Source: CAWGYT01 sp963826795
GTDB taxonomy: Bacteria; Planctomycetota; Planctomycetia; Pirellulales; Pirellulaceae
Assembly (NCBI GenBank): GCA_963826795.1
Contig: CAWGYT010000009.1
Location: 62,001 to 126,000, forward strand
DNA: 64,000 nt
Direction of reading: 5' to 3'
Part shown: positions 1 through 10,678 of the stretch, piece by piece
Numbering within the stretch: the first letter of the stretch is position 1
Layout of the letters: the number at the start of each line of letters is the position of its first letter
Made by a program: the position numbers and the translations under genes
The notes under the pieces: generated by a model
Seen by the model: the letters and a program-made list of their open reading frames with translations, nothing else
What the model was told of the DNA's origin: nothing
Databases searched by the model: none

Positions 1-1
1 C

Positions 2-85
2 GCGCGACTGTACGACGCCCTGGGGCTGGCCGAATACGAGGCGATTGAAGGGTTCGTCCGGTGGCAAGGCGAGATGCCGCATTAG
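2..85 (+). CDS. C-terminal fragment, possibly sulfotransferase family
   Basis: An open frame enters from the left edge and stops at 83-85, leaving 27 residues that end GEMPH. The stretch RLYDALGLAEYEAIEGFV resembles the extreme C-terminus of bacterial sulfotransferase-family proteins, which often end with a 'YxxLGLxxFE' helix. This resemblance is weak and comes from memory of the family; no catalytic motif is visible. The GT2 gene starts 60 bases downstream on the same strand, which fits a polysaccharide-decoration operon. Confidence 0.35.
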   Translation, partial: ARLYDALGLAEYEAIEGFVRWQGEMPH

Positions 86-145
86 CGATCCTTCGTGCGT
101 CGGGAGGGTCACGTCGAGGCACGGCAGGCAGGCAGGAGGCCTCCC

Positions 146-1387
146 ATGGATCTGTTACGCGGTGACGAGACCCGAGAATTCGCCATGATCCTGGCCGTCT
201 GCCTATTTCTCGTGCTGGGACTCGTGCCGTCCTTCGCGGCGGGAACGTACTACCTGGCGCTCGTCGCCGCTCGCTGGTACGGCTGCGTTGACCAGCGCCC
301 GGCAAGTTCCGAGCCTCGGACGCAGCTTGCGATTCTGATTCCGGCCCACAACGAGGCGCTGGGAATCGCCGCCACGATCCGCTCGTGCCTGGCGCTCGAT
401 TATCCACCCGACCGGTACCAGATCGTGGTCTTGGCCGACAACTGTGACGACGCGACGGCCGAGTTGGCGCGGGAGATGGGCGTCACGTGTTGGGAACGCG
501 ATGACCCGGCATCACCGGGCAAGGGCCCCGCGCTGGGCTGGGCCTTTCAGCGGCTCTTGCAGGGCTCGGCCGATGCCTTCCTTGTCCTGGATGCTGACTG
601 CCAGCTTGCGTCGGAGGCCTTGCGGATTGTGGACGCGTTCTTGCAGGCGGGGGACCGGGTCCTGCAACTGAATCACGCGGTCTGCAATCCGGATGCGAGC
701 CCGATCAGCTATGCGGCGGGCGTGGGAAGGACTTTGGAGTACGATCTGTTTTTTGCGCCGAAGTCGCGGCTCGGTCTCTCCGTCATGCTGGTCGGAACGG
801 GGATGGTGCTTCACCGGGAAACGCTCGAACGAACGCCGTGGTCCTCGACGTCTTGTGCCGAAGACACGGAGTACACCCAGCGCCTGGCCGAGCAGCGACA
901 GCCGGTTCGGTTCGTCGCCAACGCGCACGTGCGTGTGGCGAGCGTCGAATCGGCCGAGGCATTGCGGATCCAGCGCGGGCGCTGGGCCGCCGGCAATTTG
1001 CCGTTGGGCCAACGACACGCCCTGCGTCTGTTGTGGCGCGGCATCCGAGAACGGAACCTCCTGCTGGCCGACTTCGCCTGGACCCTGCTCTTGCTGAGCC
1101 GGCCCTTGGTGCTGCTGCATTTGGCGGCCACGCTCGCGGTCGGGCTGCTGCTGCTGCCGCGGTGGGTTCCCCCGCGGCTGAGCGGCATGCTGGCCGGGCT
1201 CACGTTGGCGTTGGTTCCGCTCTACGGGGCCTACCTGATCAGCGGAATTGTCAGTCTGGGGATGAATCGAACGCGGGCTGGACATCTCCTCAGATCGCCG
1301 GGCGTGCTGCTGCGACTGTGCACGATTTCACTGTGGGCTTTGATTGGCCCTCGATCCGCGCACTGGGCAAGGACCCCGCGGCGATGA
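146..1387 (+). CDS. Membrane-bound family 2 glycosyltransferase
   Basis: This is a 413-residue inverting glycosyltransferase that probably moves a sugar from a nucleotide donor to a polysaccharide at the inner membrane. One N-terminal membrane helix (about residues 14-42) is followed by a GT-A domain starting at ILIPAHNE (63-70). It has the DAD metal-binding motif (149-151), an ED pair (239-240) and QRGRW (276-280), the D,D,D,QxxRW signature of processive GT2 enzymes. Hydrophobic helices fill the last 110 residues. The start at 146 is chosen for the AGGAGG about 6 bases upstream; an in-frame GTG at 95 lacks one. Its stop overlaps the next gene's start (ATGA). The polymer made is unknown. Confidence 0.85.
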   Translation: MDLLRGDETREFAMILAVCLFLVLGLVPSFAAGTYYLALVAARWYGCVDQRPASSEPRTQLAILIPAHNEALGIAATIRSCLALDYPPDRYQIVVLADNCDDATAELAREMGVTCWERDDPASPGKGPALGWAFQRLLQGSADAFLVLDADCQLASEALRIVDAFLQAGDRVLQLNHAVCNPDASPISYAAGVGRTLEYDLFFAPKSRLGLSVMLVGTGMVLHRETLERTPWSSTSCAEDTEYTQRLAEQRQPVRFVANAHVRVASVESAEALRIQRGRWAAGNLPLGQRHALRLLWRGIRERNLLLADFAWTLLLLSRPLVLLHLAATLAVGLLLLPRWVPPRLSGMLAGLTLALVPLYGAYLISGIVSLGMNRTRAGHLLRSPGVLLRLCTISLWALIGPRSAHWARTPRR

Positions 1388-2583
1388 CACGTTCAGCTTC
1401 CTCGACGAGGATCGCAAGCGGCGCCGCCGCGCCACTTCCCGTGCGGGTCCTCGTGCTGCGTGCGGTCGATGGGGCGGGGGGAGGTGCGGATCAGATCATT
1501 CTGCGAAATGCCACGCTGATTGACCGTCATCGCGTCCAGATGACGGTTTGTTTTCTGCGTCGGCAAGGCGATCCGGATTTCGATTTCGATCGGCGGTCGG
1601 CTGACGTCGGGCTGGAGTACCGCGAGATCCTGCATCGTGGCCCGTTCGACCGGCGCGTCCTTCCGCAGCTGGTCGGTCTGGCCCGAGAGCTGCAGCCGCA
1701 AATCATTCATTCGCACGACTACAAAGCCAATTTCTATGCCACGATGCTCGCGCGACAGATACCGCTGGTCCGGCTCGCGACCTCTCACGGCTGGACCGGC
1801 GATACGCGGAGGGAGCGATGGGTCTACTACCCGGCCGACAAGCTGCTGCTCCGCCGCTTCCCGGGCGTGATCGCGGTTTCCAATCAGATTCGCGACACGC
1901 TCTTACGGTACGGGGCGGCGCCCGAACGAGTGCGTGTGCTCTTGAACGGCGTGGACCCGGCCGAGTTCCAGTGCCAGCCGGGTCAACGAGCGACGGTGCG
2001 CGACGAGCTGGGATACGGTCCGCAGGCGATTGTCTTGGGCGCGATTGGGCGCGTTGAGCATCAGAAGCGATTCGACCTCCTGCTGTCCGCCTTCCAGCGG
2101 CTGATGCCTCACCGGCCCGAGCTGCGGTTGTTGATCGCCGGCGATGGGAGTCAACTGCCTGCGCTGCGTCGCGACGTCGCTCGACGCGGGCTCGAAAGCC
2201 ACGTTCGGCTTTGCGGACACTGCCCCCAGATCAAGACCTTGTACGAAGGGCTGGATTTGCTGGTCCAATCCTCGGATTACGAAGGCACGCCCACCGTCGT
2301 GGTGGAAGCGATGGCGATGTGCGTCCCCATTGTGGCGACGGACGTCGGGGGCACGAGCCAACTGATCACGCACGAAGAGCATGGATTGCTTGTCCCCCGC
2401 CGACAACCGGATCAGCTCGCGGCGGCGATCGAGCGGACGCTGGATGACCCGGCGGCAACGGCTCAGCGAGTCGCCCGCGCCCGAACCCGGGTCGAACAGT
2501 CACTCAGCTACCGCGCCCGTCTCGATCAACTGGAGGCGATCTACTTGGAATTGGCCGCCCGAGGTTCGCTCGGGAGGACTTGA
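1384..2583 (+). CDS. Family 4 glycosyltransferase (GT-B fold)
   Basis: This 399-residue retaining glycosyltransferase follows the GT2 gene with an ATGA overlap, so the two are probably translationally coupled. The N-terminal Rossmann domain begins RVLVLRAVDGAGGGADQ, the glycine-rich acceptor side. The C-terminal domain has GAIGRVEHQKRFD and the E-x7-E pair (about E300 and E308, in YEGTPTVVVEAMA) that binds the sugar nucleotide in GT4 enzymes. No membrane helix is evident, so it is probably cytoplasmic. An open frame extends upstream into the GT2 gene, but the ATG at 1384 fits both the family's length and the coupling. The exact donor cannot be predicted. Confidence 0.88.
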   Translation: MTRSASSTRIASGAAAPLPVRVLVLRAVDGAGGGADQIILRNATLIDRHRVQMTVCFLRRQGDPDFDFDRRSADVGLEYREILHRGPFDRRVLPQLVGLARELQPQIIHSHDYKANFYATMLARQIPLVRLATSHGWTGDTRRERWVYYPADKLLLRRFPGVIAVSNQIRDTLLRYGAAPERVRVLLNGVDPAEFQCQPGQRATVRDELGYGPQAIVLGAIGRVEHQKRFDLLLSAFQRLMPHRPELRLLIAGDGSQLPALRRDVARRGLESHVRLCGHCPQIKTLYEGLDLLVQSSDYEGTPTVVVEAMAMCVPIVATDVGGTSQLITHEEHGLLVPRRQPDQLAAAIERTLDDPAATAQRVARARTRVEQSLSYRARLDQLEAIYLELAARGSLGRT

Positions 2584-2689
2584 CGACCGGCCCCCTCGCG
2601 AGCTCGCCAGTGCGGCTATAATCGAGCCAACTGACCGTTCGACGCGCGTGGGGTTCGCGATTCACGATTTCTTTGAAAGATGAAACATC

Positions 2690-3628
2690 ATGACACAGCT
2701 TTTACGACGACGGTGGGTGTTCGCCTGGTTTCCGCTCCTGCTCAGCCTCACTCCCTGGTCCACGCTCCCCGCCCGCGCGGACCTGGAAGTCGCACCCGAC
2801 GTGACGGCCAAAATCGCCGACGCGTTGCCGGACGCCGCGCCGGCCCAACCCGCGCGACCTCGCCATCTGCTGGTCTATAGTCGCACCTGGGGATTCCGGC
2901 ACAGTTCGATCCCGGCCGGCGCCAAAGCGATTCAGATGCTGGGCGAGCGGACTCGGGCGTTTACGGCGGTCCATAGCGAAGACGGCGCGATGTTCGACGC
3001 CGAGCAGCTCGATCAATTCGACGCCGTGATCATGCTGAACACGACGGGCGAAGCGCTGGCCAGCACGCAAGACGAAGCGAATTCGCCGACGGAAGTCGTC
3101 AATCGCCGCAAGGACAACCTGGCGCGATTCGTGCGTCAGGGCAAGGGGTTGTTGGGAATCCACTCCGCGACGGATACGATGTACAGTTCCAAGGAGTACG
3201 GTGATCTGATTGGCGGCTGGTTCACGGGCCATCCCTGGCACACCGAAGTTCCGCTCAAGGTCGACTCGCCCCACCATCCATTGACAGCCATGTTTGATGC
3301 CGAACAGGGGTTTGTGGTTCGCGACGAAATTTACCAGTTCGCACCTCGCGGCTCGGGAGCCTCCTTCGGTGGCTATCAGCCGTACTCTCGCGAGAAGCTG
3401 CGCGTGTTGCTGAGCCTGGACACCCGCAAGTTCGATGTCTCCGCCGGCGCGCGGGACGACCACGACTATGCCATCAGCTGGATCCATCCCGTCGGTGAGG
3501 GGCGCGTCTTCTACTCCGTGCTGGGACACAACGACTACATCTTCTGGAACCCAACGGTCCTCCAACACTACCTGGCGGGAATCCAATATGTGCTGGGCGA
3601 CCTGGCGGCGGACGACTCGAGCCAATAA
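2690..3628 (+). CDS. Secreted ThuA-like domain protein
   Basis: This 312-residue protein has a signal peptide (two to three arginines, then a hydrophobic core ending LPARA near residue 30). The mature part is a ThuA domain, a class I glutamine-amidotransferase-like fold common in planctomycetes. Recognisable parts are the opening strand HLLVYSRTWGFRHSSIPAG, the central GKGLLGIHSATDTMY and the region FTGHPWHTEVPLKV, both rich in His/Asp. ThuA proteins are linked to sugar metabolism in rhizobia, but their reaction in planctomycetes is not established. The ATG at 2690 has GAAAGA nearby as a weak ribosome site. A separate transcript is likely, since 106 bases separate it from the GT4 gene. Confidence 0.88.
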   Translation: MTQLLRRRWVFAWFPLLLSLTPWSTLPARADLEVAPDVTAKIADALPDAAPAQPARPRHLLVYSRTWGFRHSSIPAGAKAIQMLGERTRAFTAVHSEDGAMFDAEQLDQFDAVIMLNTTGEALASTQDEANSPTEVVNRRKDNLARFVRQGKGLLGIHSATDTMYSSKEYGDLIGGWFTGHPWHTEVPLKVDSPHHPLTAMFDAEQGFVVRDEIYQFAPRGSGASFGGYQPYSREKLRVLLSLDTRKFDVSAGARDDHDYAISWIHPVGEGRVFYSVLGHNDYIFWNPTVLQHYLAGIQYVLGDLAADDSSQ

Positions 3629-3675
3629 GCCTGCGCACTGTCGTGGGCTCGGGAGACCAAGAAGGGAAAGGGCGC

Positions 3676-5301
3676 GTGGGAAATGACAGGCTGGGCGACC
3701 GTTCACCGTCGCCGCGAAAACCGATTGCGATCCGACGCGCCGGGCCCCAGGCTGCCACGCGCGCGTGCCGCTGCGTCGGAATCCTCGCCTGGATCGCGTG
3801 CGGGGTACTCACGTCGCCCTTGGCCAAGAGTGACGACGCCCGGCGCGACGATCAACAAATCGCTCAGGCCATCGCTCGCCCGGCGCGACGAGCGGCGCTG
3901 ATCGAGTTTCGAGGCGACATCCACGCGTTGAGCGAACAGTACCTGTACCGCAAACTCGACGCGGCACGCAAGTTGAATGTCGATCTGGTCATTCTCGACA
4001 TCGAGAGCAAAGGGGGCGACGCCGAAGCTTCGATCCGCATGGGTCAGCGGCTCCGCGATCTGGGTTGGGCTCGAACCGTCGCTTACGTCCCCACCGAGGC
4101 CCTCAGCGGCGCCGCAATCTTTGCGTTGGGATGCGACGAGATCGTGATGCATCCATCCGCCGTCTTCGGCGACGCGGGACCGATTTTTCTCGATGAGAAC
4201 TTCCTGTTTCAACACGCCTCAGAAAAATACCGCTCGCACCTGGCGCGTCAGGTCCGCGATCTCGCCGAGTCGAAAGGTCGCCCGACGGCGCTGGCCGAGG
4301 CGATGGTCGATATGAATCTCGTCGTGTTCCAGGTCACGAATCGGACCACGGGACAGGTCACGTACAAGTCCCAAGCAGAAATCGATGCCAGCCAAGATCC
4401 GGAGGATTGGGAACGTGGCAAGCCCGTGCTGGAATCTCGAGCGGAGCACTTTCTGGAAGTCAGCGGGAAGCGCGCGGTTGAATTGAAACTGGCCGACGCC
4501 ACCGTGGACAGCCTGAGCCAATTGAAGACACGCTACGAACCGCTTGAGGCCTGGACGGAACTCAAGTGGAGCTCGTTCGACACGCTCGTGCTGGTCCTGA
4601 ATCACCCGATCGCCACCGGGATCCTGTTGGTCGTGGGACTCGTCGCCCTCTACCTGGAATTGGCCGCCCCCGGATTGGGGCTGGGAGGCATCACCGCGCT
4701 GGTGTGCTTTGCCCTGTTCTTTTGGAGCCGGTTCTTGGGCGGAACCGCGGAATGGTTGGACCTGATCCTGTTCGCCGCAGGGATCGTGCTGTTGCTCGTC
4801 GAGTTTTTCGTGATTCCCGGCTTCGGAATCTGGGGCGGGACGGGAATTCTGCTCATCCTGAGCGCCCTCGTGTTGGCCAGCCAGTCGTTCCTGGTCCCGC
4901 GCACGCGAGAAGAACTGCAGCTGCTGACCCGCGCCGTCTCGGTGATCCTGATTTCGATGGCCGCCTTCGTCGTCGCGGCCGGGGTCCTCACCCGCCGACT
5001 GGGTCAGATTCCCGGCCTCAGCCGCTTGCTCTTGACGCCTCCCACGCCCGCGATGCAGATGTCGTCCGGATCGGCCAACGGGAGTCGACTCACCGAGACA
5101 TTCGTCAATGACCGCTGGGTCCGTTTGGGTGAGCGAGGTCAAGCGCAGTCGCCCCTCCGCCCGGCCGGCCGCATCCGAATTGGAAATGACTACATCGACG
5201 TCGTCTCGGACGGGACCTTCATCGACGCGGGCCAGTGGGTGCAAGTGATCGATGTACGCGGAAACCGGATTGTCGTTCGGCAAGCGGACGCGCCCGCGTA
5301 A
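3676..5301 (+). CDS. NfeD-family membrane-bound ClpP-class serine protease
   Basis: This is a full-length NfeD protein: a signal/anchor segment, a ClpP-like protease domain, about four membrane helices and a C-terminal OB-fold domain. In the protease domain, LDIESKGGDAEASIRMG and the serine motif TEALSGAAIFALGCDEIVMH (serine near residue 144) match the family. The helices lie at about 4590-5010, and the end (RIRIGNDYIDVVSDGTFI) is the NfeDC beta-barrel. Homologues cleave membrane proteins and often work with flotillin/stomatin partners, none of which is next door. GTG 3676 is chosen because AGGGAAAGGG precedes it; GTG 3643 is an in-frame alternative without a ribosome site. Confidence 0.85.
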   Translation: MGNDRLGDRSPSPRKPIAIRRAGPQAATRACRCVGILAWIACGVLTSPLAKSDDARRDDQQIAQAIARPARRAALIEFRGDIHALSEQYLYRKLDAARKLNVDLVILDIESKGGDAEASIRMGQRLRDLGWARTVAYVPTEALSGAAIFALGCDEIVMHPSAVFGDAGPIFLDENFLFQHASEKYRSHLARQVRDLAESKGRPTALAEAMVDMNLVVFQVTNRTTGQVTYKSQAEIDASQDPEDWERGKPVLESRAEHFLEVSGKRAVELKLADATVDSLSQLKTRYEPLEAWTELKWSSFDTLVLVLNHPIATGILLVVGLVALYLELAAPGLGLGGITALVCFALFFWSRFLGGTAEWLDLILFAAGIVLLLVEFFVIPGFGIWGGTGILLILSALVLASQSFLVPRTREELQLLTRAVSVILISMAAFVVAAGVLTRRLGQIPGLSRLLLTPPTPAMQMSSGSANGSRLTETFVNDRWVRLGERGQAQSPLRPAGRIRIGNDYIDVVSDGTFIDAGQWVQVIDVRGNRIVVRQADAPA

Positions 5302-5501
5302 CTCCCCGATTCGACTTTCGCCACGGTTTTTCTGACAAGGCCGGCCGCGTCTTGGATAAGCGACGCCTGCCTAGGAATGCGGCAACGCACGCTTCGGCCT
5401 CGTCTTTCGATGAATCACGAGTCGACACAGACCGAGTCGATTGGCACCTTTTCGCGGTAGATTCAAGTTTTCGCCGCGGGGCGATCGCGCGCCAGTCGTC
5501 T

Positions 5502-5516
5502 TGGCACATAACTTGC
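5502..5516 (+). promoter_or_regulatory. Sigma-54 (RpoN) type -24/-12 promoter
   Basis: TGGCAC, five bases, then TTGC places GG and GC exactly ten bases apart, the canonical sigma-54 spacing. It lies in the 300-base gene-free stretch between the NfeD gene and the HAD phosphatase. The predicted start near 5527 would leave a leader of about 75 bases. No enhancer-binding site was identified, and nothing else was recognised in 5302-5600. Confidence 0.5.
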
Positions 5517-5600
5517 CTTTCCCCCGTGGGTCCGCATTACCGCTGGCGATGCTGGCACGGTACAGCTTGAGAGGCTTCCCCTGGATACGGAGTGATGCAG

Positions 5601-6446
5601 ATGCGTCGGGGTTTCTTAATCGACATGGATGGCGTGATTTATCGCGGCGGAGAATTGATTCCGGGCGCGGACAAATTCATTCGGATTCTCTTGGAGCATG
5701 ACATCCCCTTCTTGTTTCTCACCAACAATAGCCAAAGGACACGACGCGACGTGGCCACCAAGGTCAATCGGATGGGCATTCCGATCAGCGAGCGGCAGGT
5801 GTTCACGTGTGCGATGGCGACGGCCCGCTTCTTGGCGAAGCAGAAACCGGGAGGGACCGCGTTCGTGATCGGCGAAGGCGGGCTGCTGACGGCGCTGCAC
5901 CGCAACGGGTACGCCATCGTCGACAAGTCACCGGACTATGTCGTCGTGGGAGAGGGTCGGACGCTGACGTTCGAAATGCTCGAGACCGCGGTGCAGATGA
6001 TTCAGGACGGTGCCAAGCTGATTGCCACGAACTTGGATCCCAACTGTCCCACGAGCAACGGAGGAACGCGTCCGGGTTGCGGGGCGATCGTCGCCTTGCT
6101 GGAGGCCGCCACGGGCGTGAAGGCGTTTAGCGTCGGCAAACCAAGCCCGGTGATGATGCGCGCTGCGCGGAAGGAACTTGGACTTCAGGCGTCGGAAACC
6201 ATCATGATCGGCGACACGATGGAAACCGACATCCTCGGCGGCGTCCAACTGGGTTATTACACCATTTTGGCGCTTTCGGGTGGAACCTCGCGGAAGGACT
6301 TGAAACATTATGGCTACCGCCCGGAACTCATAGTCGATTCGGTCGCGAATTTGTGCCATGGCGATCACCTCGTGGAAATCATGCCCACCATGAACCGCGA
6401 CGACGACACGCCGATGGACATCCGTCAGTGGGCGTTAACGCATTGA
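5601..6446 (+). CDS. HAD superfamily IIA phosphatase, NagD-like
   Basis: This 281-residue cytoplasmic phosphatase carries all four HAD motifs: DMDGV (D8 and D10, nucleophile and acid), TNNSQ, the lysine in SVGKPSP, and GDTMETD (about 205-210). A cap domain between motifs II and III makes it class IIA, the group of NagD, phosphoglycolate and p-nitrophenyl phosphatases. Relatives hydrolyse small sugar phosphates or nucleotides; the substrate here is unknown. In-frame GTG 5592 and ATG 5595 also exist, but GGAG at 5589-5592 is correctly spaced only for the ATG at 5601. The upstream sigma-54-like site suggests conditional expression. Confidence 0.85.
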   Translation: MRRGFLIDMDGVIYRGGELIPGADKFIRILLEHDIPFLFLTNNSQRTRRDVATKVNRMGIPISERQVFTCAMATARFLAKQKPGGTAFVIGEGGLLTALHRNGYAIVDKSPDYVVVGEGRTLTFEMLETAVQMIQDGAKLIATNLDPNCPTSNGGTRPGCGAIVALLEAATGVKAFSVGKPSPVMMRAARKELGLQASETIMIGDTMETDILGGVQLGYYTILALSGGTSRKDLKHYGYRPELIVDSVANLCHGDHLVEIMPTMNRDDDTPMDIRQWALTH

Positions 6447-6569
6447 CGTCTTGAGGCACGACAATTGCCCGTCCGACGCGGCGCGGCAGCCACTGGTCCT
6501 TCAATTCGGTGCCTTGATGCGGTACGCTGTGCGATTAATTTCCCGTCGTGACAGAAAGAGCGCATCCCC

Positions 6570-9500
6570 ATGAACGCACTCATTGAGGCAAAACTTGCCA
6601 TTGGCTACCGCGACCCGCGTCAGCCGCAGGTCAATTCGAATGACATTCTGCAGTATCTCAATCTCAAGCTGGCGGCTCATGGGCTTCCGATTTACGGTCG
6701 CCAGGAGGACTACCCGATCCTGAAACTCGGCCACGCGTTACTGGATCGGGTACGCGTCCAAAATCGATATCTCGCGGATCACCTTTGCCCGGTCGACCAG
6801 GCGATTGATGATTTTTTGTGCGAGTATCTGCACGAGTACAGTCCGGGCGAAGCGGCGCGTTGGATTCCGACAAATTCCTTGATTTTGGAACGACATGGAT
6901 TGGCCCGCACGCTTTCCTTGCCGGCCAACCAAGATGAATTTCGTTCCGAGATTCTCAGCTCGTTTCGTACCTACCAGGGCGTTTGCCACAACCCCGCCAA
7001 GGATCGTCGCACGACGCAGGGCGTGTTCCACATCGTGGAAGGCGGGTATCCCGTCCCGGCCGACAAGCGGGAGGTTCCGCGTCAAACGTTCGCCGCGATG
7101 CTGCGCGGCGCAGCGGCCGCCCCAAGAACTGATGCGGTTGCCGTTCACCTCGTCGCAGGAGCGGCAGGCGGAAACGTTCGTCTCCTTGCTGCTCCGACCG
7201 ACCGTCTGTCCGGAGGTCCCCGGGTTCACGCCGCGCAAGTCGATCGAGGTTCGATTCTTTGCACCCGGCGGACTCGTCGCCAACCTGGATTTCGTGGAAT
7301 CGATCTTTGGCAACGCGGGTGATCCCTGTCAGCCCGAACATGATGCGCGCGTCGACATCGAACACTGGAGCGGCCACACCGGATGCGTGATCCTGGCCCC
7401 GCATCTGACCCAGTTGACCAAGCGGGATGTGGGCCTGCCCCACGTCGACCAGGCCACCCGCGCGCAGAAGCGCGATGGGATGTGTTGGCAGAACGAAGAC
7501 GAGCGTTACAACGACGGCTCGGCCTTCAAACTGACCTGCCGGGACCACCGCGGAGTCATCGTGACCTTGATCGCCGACAACTACTTCGGCTACTGCAAGA
7601 AGGAAGTCAAGTCGCAACTGAGCTACGCCGCGAATCTGATGGGGATGTGCGAAGAGGAACATGCCGGCGGCGCGCTGGCCTTTCCTTCGTTCGATCTGGG
7701 AGAAGACTTCGAACAGAGTTCGTTTCAGACGAATCTCAAGTATCGTTTCCTGGATGTTGTCGAGCAGTTTGGCGAGATGCTGGACTTGCAGCCCAATGGT
7801 TATGCGATCGACCGCCAATATGCGGACATCATCTACCTACCCGAAGACGCGCGGATCGACCTTCGCAAGCAGAACATCACCTGGCTGCACCACGGACAAC
7901 CGCAGGCCATGCGGTTGCAGCCCGCGCGATCGTACGTGATGCCTTCAGGATATCGAGTCGAAATGCACAAGCCAGCGGCGGGGGTCCGCTGGCGTCTGGT
8001 TGGCACCAACCCCGAAGGGACGTTTTGCCACAAGCCTTCGACGGTCTCGGGGGGCGGAAAGTCGGAGATCTCCAAGCCGATCACCGATTCGATGCTCGCC
8101 GGACCCATTGTCACGTACGATCTGAAGGCGGACTTTGATCAGGTCGAGGCGATTATCCACCATGACTACAGTCGGCGTTACCAGAATCCCCCCGCGACCG
8201 GACTCGAAAGCCGCCCGTTGCTGAGTGAATTTCGATCGCTGGGTTCGGCGGTCCGTCTCCTGACGCCCAGTCCCGAATTCACCGAGGAATACAATACCTG
8301 GGTCGCCGCCATCCCGCGCCATATTCGAGACCTTGTCTTGATGGTCAAGCGATTTCACAAGCCGCACTGGACCGATTGGCGGCGGCGGTTCAGCGTCGAC
8401 CTGATCAATGGCCGCCCCGGCTACGAATTAAAGTTTCGCAACCAGAAACTGCTTTCGCTGCTGATTCGCGTCGGGTTTTCCGAGGACGAATCGTGGCGCA
8501 CGTTTGCACTTCGCAAGGACTTCTATGCCGCGCAGAAACTGCAAACGGAAGACGATATCACCGCCTCCCTCGTCGTGCCCGCTCGATACGTGCCCCATGT
8601 CCACCCGGACCTCAACCAGTTCGCCTATAAGTTCGCGACCAACTGCGAGTACCGGCTGTTTCAACGACCCGATGAGGCGATCGTGCGTGGATACGATAAG
8701 ACGGCCGAGTTGGATTTCTCGCGACAAGGCAATTTCTTCTCGAACTACGAACCGCTTACGCTCGGTGACGCTCGACACATGATTGAGGACACGATTCTGT
8801 TCGAGCAGTTCAGCAAGCCGATTCGGAAGGTGATTCGCCAGTTCGTCCGCGAAGGCAAACCTCGCTTCTGCGTCTCCACGTCCAACCCTCGGCTGGTCAA
8901 CGGAGTGGCGAGCAAGAACCCGCGATATTTGCAAAATCGCCCCGATCTGGAACGGCCCCGCGAGTGGTATCTGGCGGAGGTCGGCGCCCGCCTCTCGCGC
9001 CGCGTCCCGCTGGGCACGAGCGTCCCTTTCCCCATCAACTCCGTCCTGCCTGGACGCCGTAACAATCCGGCGGACCATGAAGCCGGGATCCCGCCGCTGG
9101 CGGTCTACAACCCGATTCACTATCAGGAACTGCCCGAGCTGTTCATGGAATTCATTTCCAGTCTGACAGGCCGTTCGCCGTCCACGACGGGTGCCGGCTC
9201 GGAAGGCGCGCTGACGAAAGGTCCCTTCAACCCCCTGCCGGCCATCATCGATTTGAACAACACGCTGGTGAGTTATCTGCTGACCGGCAACCCGTGCTAC
9301 ACCACCTCGGCAGGTTTCATTGGTCCCAAGTATCGCTTCGACCACGACATCAGTTTGCTGATCCCCGAGGTCTGGTCGCGGATGTTCATCCACGAACGCG
9401 ATCCGCAGTACCTGATCGAGCAGGGCTACCTCGAGCCGCTCAGGGACTTCGAGTTTCAGGGCACGAAGGTCCTGGCCAGCCGCCTGGGATACCGCATTAC

Positions 9501-10044
9501 AGAACGCTTCGTTAACATCTTCTTCGGCCGGATCTTCAGTGAACCGGTCTCGGTGTTCCAGTCCGACATGCTGCGACCGGAGGAGCAGAGCATGGACGAC
9601 TTCGTGGCCGGGATCCAGAATGTCGTCAACACGCAGCGGCGAATCGCGAAAACCTACTTTGACGACGGAACGGTGGCACTGGCGTGTCCTCCCCTGGAGG
9701 CCTTGCTGCACATCATGGCCCATGGGGACTTTCGAGGACGGACCGTGCACGACCCCGAGATTCGCCAGTTGTTCACGCGTGACAATCTGCTGGCCAGCGA
9801 CTGGTATCGGCGGCGACTCGCGACTCAGCAGCGAGTCGAGACCGCGCTGTGGAAGCGCCACGTGAACTACCTGACGCAAAGCCTGGCTCAGCCCAATCAT
9901 CGTGCCGAGGCCGAGATTCAGACGATCAAGGCGCGGCTGGAACAAGCCCAACGGAATTTGCGCCGAGTCCAGGCCAACAGCTACCTGGAACATCTGCAAG
10001 GCACGCTGGGGGCCGACCCCAGCGTGCTGCCCGTCCGCAGTTGA
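6570..10044 (+). CDS. Large PEPCK-like protein, probable PPi-type phosphoenolpyruvate carboxykinase (one frame break)
   Basis: Read through one frame break, this encodes about 1,157 residues, the size of PPi-dependent PEP carboxykinases, which interconvert oxaloacetate + PPi with PEP + CO2 + Pi. The segment GYCKKEVKSQLSYAANL...CEEEHAGG (about 7590-7680) has the same order as the Mn-binding Lys and His region of GTP-PEPCK (GKK...AEHM). No P-loop is visible, as expected if no nucleotide is used. The first 180 residues are in the frame of ATG 6570, and the rest continues from about 7101-7122 one base later. Total length is 3n+1, so removing one base restores it, for example one G in CGCGGCGC. 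Family assignment rests on memory and motif order. Without the fix, the protein is truncated after about 250 residues. Confidence 0.65.
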
Positions 10045-10150
10045 CACGGTTCCATCGGCGATGCCCGTTTTACGAACCGCGGCGCAGCGAGTATGATCGG
10101 CGAGATGGCCCGCGGTAAAGTGGGGACTTGCTGTGTCTCGGGAGGAACAC

Positions 10151-10674
<524 letters not shown>

Positions 10675-10678
<4 letters not shown>

